DNA from: NZQO01 sp964639255
GTDB lineage: Bacteria > Bacteroidota > Bacteroidia > Flavobacteriales > Flavobacteriaceae
Direction: 5' to 3'
Length of the DNA stretch: 27,552 bases
NCBI GenBank assembly: GCA_964639255.1
Contig: CAZXDP010000035.1
Span: 1-27,552, forward strand
Shown: positions 24,001 through 27,552 of the stretch, in pieces
Layout of the letters: each line of letters begins with the position of its first letter
Numbering within the stretch: the first letter of the stretch is position 1
The notes under the pieces: model-generated
Seen by the model: only the letters and a program-made list of their open reading frames with translations
What the model was told of the DNA's origin: nothing
Databases searched by the model: none
Program-made: the position numbers and the translations under genes

Positions 24001-24103
24001 TGTTGTAGTCTAGTAAGCTATTGGTGTGGACGGCGGTTTGCTGGGCGGTAGCTGTGGTAGCGAAAAACAGGAAAAGAAGGCAGGTCGCAAGGTTTATGCG
24101 CAT
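21083..24103 (-). CDS. Very large TPR-repeat exported protein
   Basis: 1006 residues. A signal peptide (MRINLATCLLFLFFATTATAQ, cleavage near residue 20) is followed by tetratricopeptide repeats nearly throughout (for example YNKAIELYNNQQFLAAQRLF, YYQLGYAYYKQGDFQNAINE, AYLRLGDSYFVTSQYWPAME, YDRNQFDQALIGY-type units), with a short acidic/serine tail. Such TPR solenoids in the periplasm are usually scaffolds, comparable to YbgF/BamD-type proteins but much longer. Its -7 motif lies at 24125-24133. The stop TGA overlaps a TTG of the downstream frame by 3 bases. The operon is TPR, barrel, thioredoxin. Confidence 0.88.
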   Translation of the reverse strand: MRINLATCLLFLFFATTATAQQTAVHTNSLLDYNKAIELYNNQQFLAAQRLFAKVKKTTNEETIEGDCAYYIANCAVRLNQQDADRLMEEFVEEYPTSIRRNEAYINVANYYFENGKYAYARKWYDNVDESSLGRNEMERFNFNNGYAYFANKRYNEAKKYFNRVSNSQKYGSQAKYYLGFIAYEGDDYQKANEQFAEIADDERYAEGLSYYQADMNFKLGNFEKAIAMGIEQYDKGNPRERSELAKIIGECHFNLGQYSEAIPYLKEYKGQRGRWNNTDYYQLGYAYYKQGDFQNAINEFNKIIDGRNAVAQNAYYHLAESYLKLEQKQQALNAFKNASEMDFSAEIQEDAWLNYAKLSYEIGNSYQSAPQVLLSFIEKYPNNKNNEALQDLLIDSYITSKNYQAAMELLENNKRFENKLAYQKVAFFRGVELYQEGNYQEAVALFEKSLREPRDPYYTARATFWKAESDYQRNQFDQALIGYRQFLQLPGSKSTPELGNSQYNVGYVHFKLKNYEEAINHFQRYVSSGSAEGARKKDAYLRLGDSYFVTSQYWPAMEHYNTALELGTTDTDYAAFQKAISYGFVDRIPQKIEGLQAFVSKYPSSVYRDDALYELGNTFVAQEKNKEAIAIYDQLVRELPKSSFVSRALLKKALIYDNTGRSNDALAIFKRVAQDFPATTEALQAVASAKIIYIDQGRVNEYGNWVSGLEYVEVAGGELDDAAYQAAEQPYLENKSAQAISRFEDYLKQFPNGMHALKAHFYLGQLYFASDASAKAIPHYEYVVSKERSEFTEQALARISELYLAKKEYLNALVYLKRLEAEADFPQNIIFAQSNSMKAAYELKNYTEAVTYAEKVLQNPKIENSIKSDAQVIVARSAMQTGDESKAREAYIEVRKIATGLLAAEALYYDAFFKHQDAQYEASNTAVQQLAKDFSGFKLYGAKGLVLMAKNFYALGDAYQATYILESVIKNFGDYPDVVEEARSELNRIKQSEAKTNASVETDGN

Positions 24104-24124
24104 AGGAATGAGATTTTTTGAAAG

Positions 24125-24133
24125 ACAAAATTA
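24125..24133 (-). promoter_or_regulatory. -7 promoter motif of the TPR-barrel-thioredoxin operon
   Basis: TAATTTTGT on the minus strand matches TAnnTTTG, 22 bases before the ATG at 24103. A GTTAAC sequence 19-20 bases upstream could be a poor -33 element. The opposite strand of this 152-base divergent region leads to the small exported protein at 24256, for which no clear promoter was found. Confidence 0.5.
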
Positions 24134-24255
24134 CAATGTTTATCTTTCTTGTTAACGTTGGTTTTGGCCCGGAAGTATGTTTTTAAGAAAGCTTTGGCAA
24201 GCTCTCGAAAATTTCAGTTATTTTTAAAATCTCAACGGCTTAAACCCAAAAATCT

Positions 24256-24720
24256 ATGAAATACATCGCATTTTTCGCATGCCTTTTAATGGCCACCACG
24301 CAATATGCCCAGCGCAACCCCTTCAAGACACTCACTGAACATAATGGGAAGATTGGTATTGGCACCGAACGGCCCGACGAACTGCTTACTGTAAAGGGAA
24401 AAATCCATACCCAGGAAGTGCTGGTAGACCTTATGGGGGCCGTTGCGCCAGATTATGTCTTTGAATCGTACTACGAAGGACAATCGCCCGAAAACCGTAC
24501 CTATACGCTGCTTACCCTATCCCAACTGGAGCAATTTGTAAAAACCCATCATCATTTGCCGAAGGTACCGTCGGCGGCCGCGCTTGCGAAAGATGGCCTC
24601 TCGCTGAAGCAAATGAATATGTTGCTTCTCGAGAAAATAGAGGAGCTAACCCTATATACCCTTCAGCAGCAAAAGGAAATCGATGAGTTAAATGAAAAAC
24701 TTTCGCAGCTTGACAATTAA
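24256..24720 (+). CDS. Small exported protein with tail-fibre/endosialidase-chaperone-like C-terminus
   Basis: 154 residues. A signal peptide (MKYIAFFACLLMATTQYAQR, cleavage near 18) is followed by NGKIGIGTERPDELLTVKGK (about 30-49), which matches the repeated IGIGTxxPxxxLxVxG motif of Bacteroidota tail-fibre-like surface proteins. The C-terminal half (PDYVFESYY ... LEQFVKTHHHLPKVPSA ... GLSLKQMNMLLLEKIEELT) resembles the chaperone-like domain and coiled coil that end such proteins. The usual long repeat region between is missing, so it is a minimal version. It is alone, with no partner next to it. Confidence 0.72.
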   Translation: MKYIAFFACLLMATTQYAQRNPFKTLTEHNGKIGIGTERPDELLTVKGKIHTQEVLVDLMGAVAPDYVFESYYEGQSPENRTYTLLTLSQLEQFVKTHHHLPKVPSAAALAKDGLSLKQMNMLLLEKIEELTLYTLQQQKEIDELNEKLSQLDN

Positions 24721-24723
24721 TCC

Positions 24724-24731
24724 TACTTTTG
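24724..24731 (+). promoter_or_regulatory. Possible -7 motif of ftsE
   Basis: TACTTTTG matches TAnnTTTG. A start a few bases further on would place the 5' end of the mRNA in the hairpin 24734-24783. No clear -33 element, so weak. Confidence 0.35.
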
Positions 24732-24733
24732 AA

Positions 24734-24783
24734 GGCAAATTGGGCTCGCTTTTCCTTACAGGCAAAAAGCTGGAGAATTTGCC
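24734..24783 (+). promoter_or_regulatory. Long imperfect hairpin in the ftsE leader
   Basis: Outer arms GGCAAATT (24734-24741) and AATTTGCC (24776-24783) are perfectly complementary. Inside, CTC pairs with GAG, and GCTTTTCC pairs with GG..AAAAGC (a 2-base bulge), closed by a TTACA loop. The whole forms one ~50-base stem-loop, between the small exported protein and ftsE. There is no T-run after it, so it is not a simple terminator of the upstream gene. It may control mRNA stability or translation of ftsE. Confidence 0.6.
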
Positions 24784-24826
24784 GTTGTGTCGAGACCGAA
24801 TGTAATGAATCGATAATTATCCGTAT

Positions 24827-25510
24827 ATGTCGCAACCCGTATTGTATTTAAAGGAGGCTTCTATTTTTCAGCGTGAGAACTTGATCTTGTCCGATGTTTC
24901 CGTGACGGTTGAAAAAGGAGAGTTCGTCTATTTAATTGGTAAGACCGGAACAGGAAAGAGCAGCTTTATGAAAACCCTCTACGGCGATTTGCCCTTACAG
25001 CAGGGCGAGGGCGAAATTGTAGGATTCAACCTGGCAACGCTAAAGGAAAACGACATTCCATTTTTAAGGCGGAAGCTTGGCGTGGTTTTTCAGGACTTCC
25101 AATTGCTCAACGACCGCACCGTGAGGGATAATCTTTGGTTTGTACTTACCGCTACGGGGTGGAAGGACAAGAAGGCCATGGACGATAAGATAAACAGCGT
25201 CTTGGACAAGGTAGGAATGAAAACCAAGGCCTTTAAGTACCCCTACCAACTATCTGGCGGGGAGCAGCAGCGCGTGGCTATTGCCCGCGCCCTGTTGAAC
25301 GATCCCGAACTTATTTTGGCCGATGAGCCTACTGGCAACTTAGACCCACAGACCAGCGTGGAAGTGATGGAAGTGCTTCAGGAAATCAATAAAAATGGCA
25401 ATACCATTCTTATGGCCACCCACGATTATGCGCTATTGCTCAAATATCCCTCTAAGACCTTGAAGTGCGACGAAAATCAGATATTCGAGGTGGTTCAAAA
25501 AACTGTATAA
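24827..25510 (+). CDS. ftsE: Cell division ATP-binding protein FtsE
   Basis: 227 residues, a single ABC ATPase domain. Walker A is GKTGTGKS (38-45), the Q-loop VFQD is at 87-90, the signature LSGGEQQR is at 142-149, Walker B is LILADEPTGNLD (162-173), and the H-loop His is 199 in ATHDY. The short domain and sequence fit FtsE, which with the membrane protein FtsX activates cell-wall hydrolases during division. No ftsX gene is next to it; in Bacteroidota the two are often separate. It has a long hairpin leader and is followed by the GT-C gene. Confidence 0.88.
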   Translation: MSQPVLYLKEASIFQRENLILSDVSVTVEKGEFVYLIGKTGTGKSSFMKTLYGDLPLQQGEGEIVGFNLATLKENDIPFLRRKLGVVFQDFQLLNDRTVRDNLWFVLTATGWKDKKAMDDKINSVLDKVGMKTKAFKYPYQLSGGEQQRVAIARALLNDPELILADEPTGNLDPQTSVEVMEVLQEINKNGNTILMATHDYALLLKYPSKTLKCDENQIFEVVQKTV

Positions 25511-25558
25511 GGATTGGGCACCATAACCGTACCGCAAAAGCAACATACTATTTTGAAA

Positions 25559-27160
25559 ATGCTCCAGAAACATGGCGGAGCCGTCCTTTTTTACCTCCTG
25601 GGTGTACTATATATTATACTATATATGCCCTACGGATTTGAAGGTACCGATACGGGCTACATCTTCGGCACATCTTGGAATATTTACAACGGCCAGTTAC
25701 CGCATCGCGATTTTATTTACACACGACCGGCCATTCCAGCCTATGTTCATACTATATTCTTATTTATTTCAGAAACTTACGGATATCTACTAGATCGTTC
25801 TTTCTTTTTTGTACAAGTGTTTTTGTATAGCTATCTCGGTGCGCGATTGGTAGCAGAGAAATTCCGGCTCAAGTCTACCAACATCATGTACTTCCTTGCT
25901 ATTTTAGGGGCGCTTTTCTCCATTCACAACTACCCTCCCATGGGCTGGAACACTATAGATGGTATCTTTTTTTGCATCATCGCCATGTATCTAATAGTTC
26001 GAGAAACCGCTTCAATTGGAGCCGTTGCCGTGGGGACTTTTTACTTGGTTTTGGGCGTATTCTCAAAGCAATCGTTCTATTTTATGCCTGTGTTTATATT
26101 CGCATACCTGCTGTTTAACAAGGCATATCGAAAAACCCTGTGGTTCTGTGCTTTCAGCTTGTTTTTTCTAGCGTGCTATATCGGGTTCAAATATGCTACG
26201 GGGACCCTACTGCCGTTTTGGGAACAAACTTTCGTAAGGACGCCTACTTCGGGCCTGGTCAATTCTGGAATTAAAGCGTATTACCTCGCCTTGAAATTTA
26301 ACATTATCTGGGTATTGGGAATTTGTTTAGCTCTCTTTGTCCTATCCAAGTGGGTTTCACGTAATGTAGGATTTCTATTGGTACACGGTGCACTTGCGGC
26401 CTTTATGCTTTGGGTGTTTTTACACGATGCCAATTCGTGGACTAAAATTCCGTATGTATTTCAGTTTTTATTTTTGGCAAGCGCGCTGTTGTGTGTTTGG
26501 CGGCTACGAAACCAACGGGAATATGCCTTGCTCCTGTTGCTGCTAGGTTTGAGTTGGAGTGCGGCTATAAGCAACGGGTACCGTACGCCCATCCATTTTT
26601 CGCTGCCGTTTATCGTCTGCCTGTACCTGTATTTTTTCCCTTCGGAAGAAAAAACCGTGTCCCCACAGGTAGCTTGGCCCGTTATGCTATTATACCTTGG
26701 TGTTTTCTTTGTAGGCTACCAAACCTTGTATCGAGATTCGGAACGAAGCCAGCTCACCTATCCGATGGGCGAAGTATTTCCACAGCTGCGCTTTATAAAG
26801 AGCGACCGCGAAACATTCGAAAAATACAGCGAGCTGAAAGAACTCGCCAGGCTCCACCCCGATTTTACCGTGGTGCCTTCGGTAACCCTCGCGCATTATC
26901 TTACCGGGACGATTAATCCTATTGGAACCGATTGGCCCCACGATGTTGAAATAAATTACCAAGGACAACAACTTATACGGCAGCTCGAAGAGCAACAAAT
27001 TATCGTATTTATTGAAACGAGCGAATTCTCCAGCAAAGAGCTGGAAGATTACCAAATGAAAAAGCATATCGAAGAACACTGGACGTTGCTTAACCGTTAC
27101 GAATATTTTGATGTGTACTCCCCCACCCAACCTCCTACCCGATATGCAGGAAACCTTTGA
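25559..27160 (+). CDS. GT-C type membrane glycosyltransferase-like protein
   Basis: 533 residues from ATG 25559; a TTG at 25514, just after the ftsE stop, gives 15 more residues and cannot be excluded. It has about ten transmembrane helices; the first ends with an external loop carrying EGTDTGYIFGT (about 28-38) with Asp31, the usual acidic site of the GT-C superfamily, which uses polyprenyl-phosphate sugar donors. The last ~110 residues are soluble and charged. The family name cannot be given. The gene overlaps the start of the methyltransferase by 17 bases and follows ftsE, so the three are probably one unit, perhaps for surface polysaccharide or lipid modification (inference). Confidence 0.75.
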   Translation: MLQKHGGAVLFYLLGVLYIILYMPYGFEGTDTGYIFGTSWNIYNGQLPHRDFIYTRPAIPAYVHTIFLFISETYGYLLDRSFFFVQVFLYSYLGARLVAEKFRLKSTNIMYFLAILGALFSIHNYPPMGWNTIDGIFFCIIAMYLIVRETASIGAVAVGTFYLVLGVFSKQSFYFMPVFIFAYLLFNKAYRKTLWFCAFSLFFLACYIGFKYATGTLLPFWEQTFVRTPTSGLVNSGIKAYYLALKFNIIWVLGICLALFVLSKWVSRNVGFLLVHGALAAFMLWVFLHDANSWTKIPYVFQFLFLASALLCVWRLRNQREYALLLLLLGLSWSAAISNGYRTPIHFSLPFIVCLYLYFFPSEEKTVSPQVAWPVMLLYLGVFFVGYQTLYRDSERSQLTYPMGEVFPQLRFIKSDRETFEKYSELKELARLHPDFTVVPSVTLAHYLTGTINPIGTDWPHDVEINYQGQQLIRQLEEQQIIVFIETSEFSSKELEDYQMKKHIEEHWTLLNRYEYFDVYSPTQPPTRYAGNL

Positions 27161-27552
27161 GGCCACATACCACCAAATAGAGAAAGACCATTTTTGGTTC
27201 AAGGCCAGGCGACAGTACATACGGCAGTTGCTGGCCGACCAGTCCTGCCAAGCTACGGTACTCGATATTGGTTGTTCCAGTGGTATCCTGCTGAGCGAGC
27301 TACAGGAAAACGGATTCCCCCCTTCACAATTGTATGGGGTAGATATAAGTGAACGTGCTATTGCCAAGTGCCATGAAAAAGGCTTGAAGAACACCTTCCA
27401 AATGGATGCCCAAAAAATTGTACTTGAAAAGCGGTTTGATATCATTATCGCTTCAGATTGCCTAGAGCATTTGCCCGATGATGAAGAGGCACTACAGAAT
27501 TGGTACAACCTATTGAAACCCGGCGGACTCATACTCGTATTTGTGCCTGCTT
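27144..27552 (+). CDS. Class I SAM-dependent methyltransferase, 3' end cut by window
   Basis: 136 residues visible, reading MQETFEATYHQIEKDHFWF at the N-terminus, a type seen in methyltransferases of polysaccharide and quinone-like clusters. The SAM motif is at about 40-48 (VLDIGCSSG); motif II-like YGVDIS and ASDCLEHLPDDEEAL, NLLKPGGLIL follow. The gene runs off the right edge in frame. It overlaps the previous gene by 17 bases. It is one of two methyltransferases in this window, but is not closely similar to the one at 15572. Confidence 0.85.
   Translation, partial: MQETFEATYHQIEKDHFWFKARRQYIRQLLADQSCQATVLDIGCSSGILLSELQENGFPPSQLYGVDISERAIAKCHEKGLKNTFQMDAQKIVLEKRFDIIIASDCLEHLPDDEEALQNWYNLLKPGGLILVFVPA

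Noticed and set aside
26690..27532. Long minus-strand frame over the GT-C and methyltransferase genes
   Set aside because: The plus-strand genes have membrane helices and a SAM motif; the minus frame has no recognisable domain.

Overview
The window looks like chromosomal DNA from a Flavobacteriaceae member (Bacteroidota), probably marine. Evidence: upstream regions carry the Bacteroidota -7 promoter motif TAnnTTTG; almost no gene has a Shine-Dalgarno (SD) sequence except rpsU; gene families are typical of the group (DUF2851, carboxypeptidase-regulatory-like secreted protein, plug-less beta-barrel beside a giant TPR protein, T9SS-era tail-fibre-type chaperone domain, NamZ/DUF1343); and the order rpsU-xerC-hpf-tRNA-Thr-tRNA-Tyr-tRNA-Gly is expected to lead into tuf. 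I see no IS element, integrase-linked island, phage block or CRISPR array. Species cannot be named from the sequence alone.

Layout. 1-660 (minus): tRNA-Thr(UGU), tRNA-Tyr(GUA) and a tRNA-Gly(UCC) cut by the left edge. Between Tyr and Gly lie two decayed tRNA-Gly-like copies whose anticodon arms have been replaced by a short palindrome, forming a three-unit ~104-bp tandem array. 703-2270 (minus): rpsU, xerC and hpf; rpsU has a perfect SD and its protein has Tyr54, the arrangement tied to bS21 control of translation in Flavobacterium johnsoniae. 2318-5876 (minus): ComEA-like HhH protein, acyl-CoA dehydrogenase with a possible 14-codon upstream ORF, and a translationally close secreted protein. 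5934-11719 (minus): alanine/sodium symporter; a DUF202-DUF2851-PspC-K+ channel operon; a terminator; a cysteine-synthase/CBS-like enzyme. 11754-13684 (minus): outer-membrane barrel protein and LolE-like permease (GTG start).

13694-17150 holds plus-strand genes (NamZ, a methyltransferase, a metalloprotease lipoprotein) interleaved with a minus-strand YkgJ Fe-S/Zn cluster protein. Two divergent pairs have starts only 9 and 18 bp apart. 17159-24103 (minus): amidohydrolase lipoprotein, then TPR protein, plug-less beta-barrel and thioredoxin as one transcription unit. 24256-27552 (plus): small secreted chaperone-like protein, ftsE behind a long leader hairpin, a GT-C type membrane glycosyltransferase-like protein and a methyltransferase cut by the right edge.

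Most of the window is housekeeping and envelope biology. The strongest candidates for something undescribed are the tRNA-Gly fossil array, the TPR/plug-less-barrel/thioredoxin unit, the metalloprotease with a displaced third zinc ligand, and structured leaders at ftsE and the acyl-CoA dehydrogenase. All functional statements are from reading the sequence; no database search was run.
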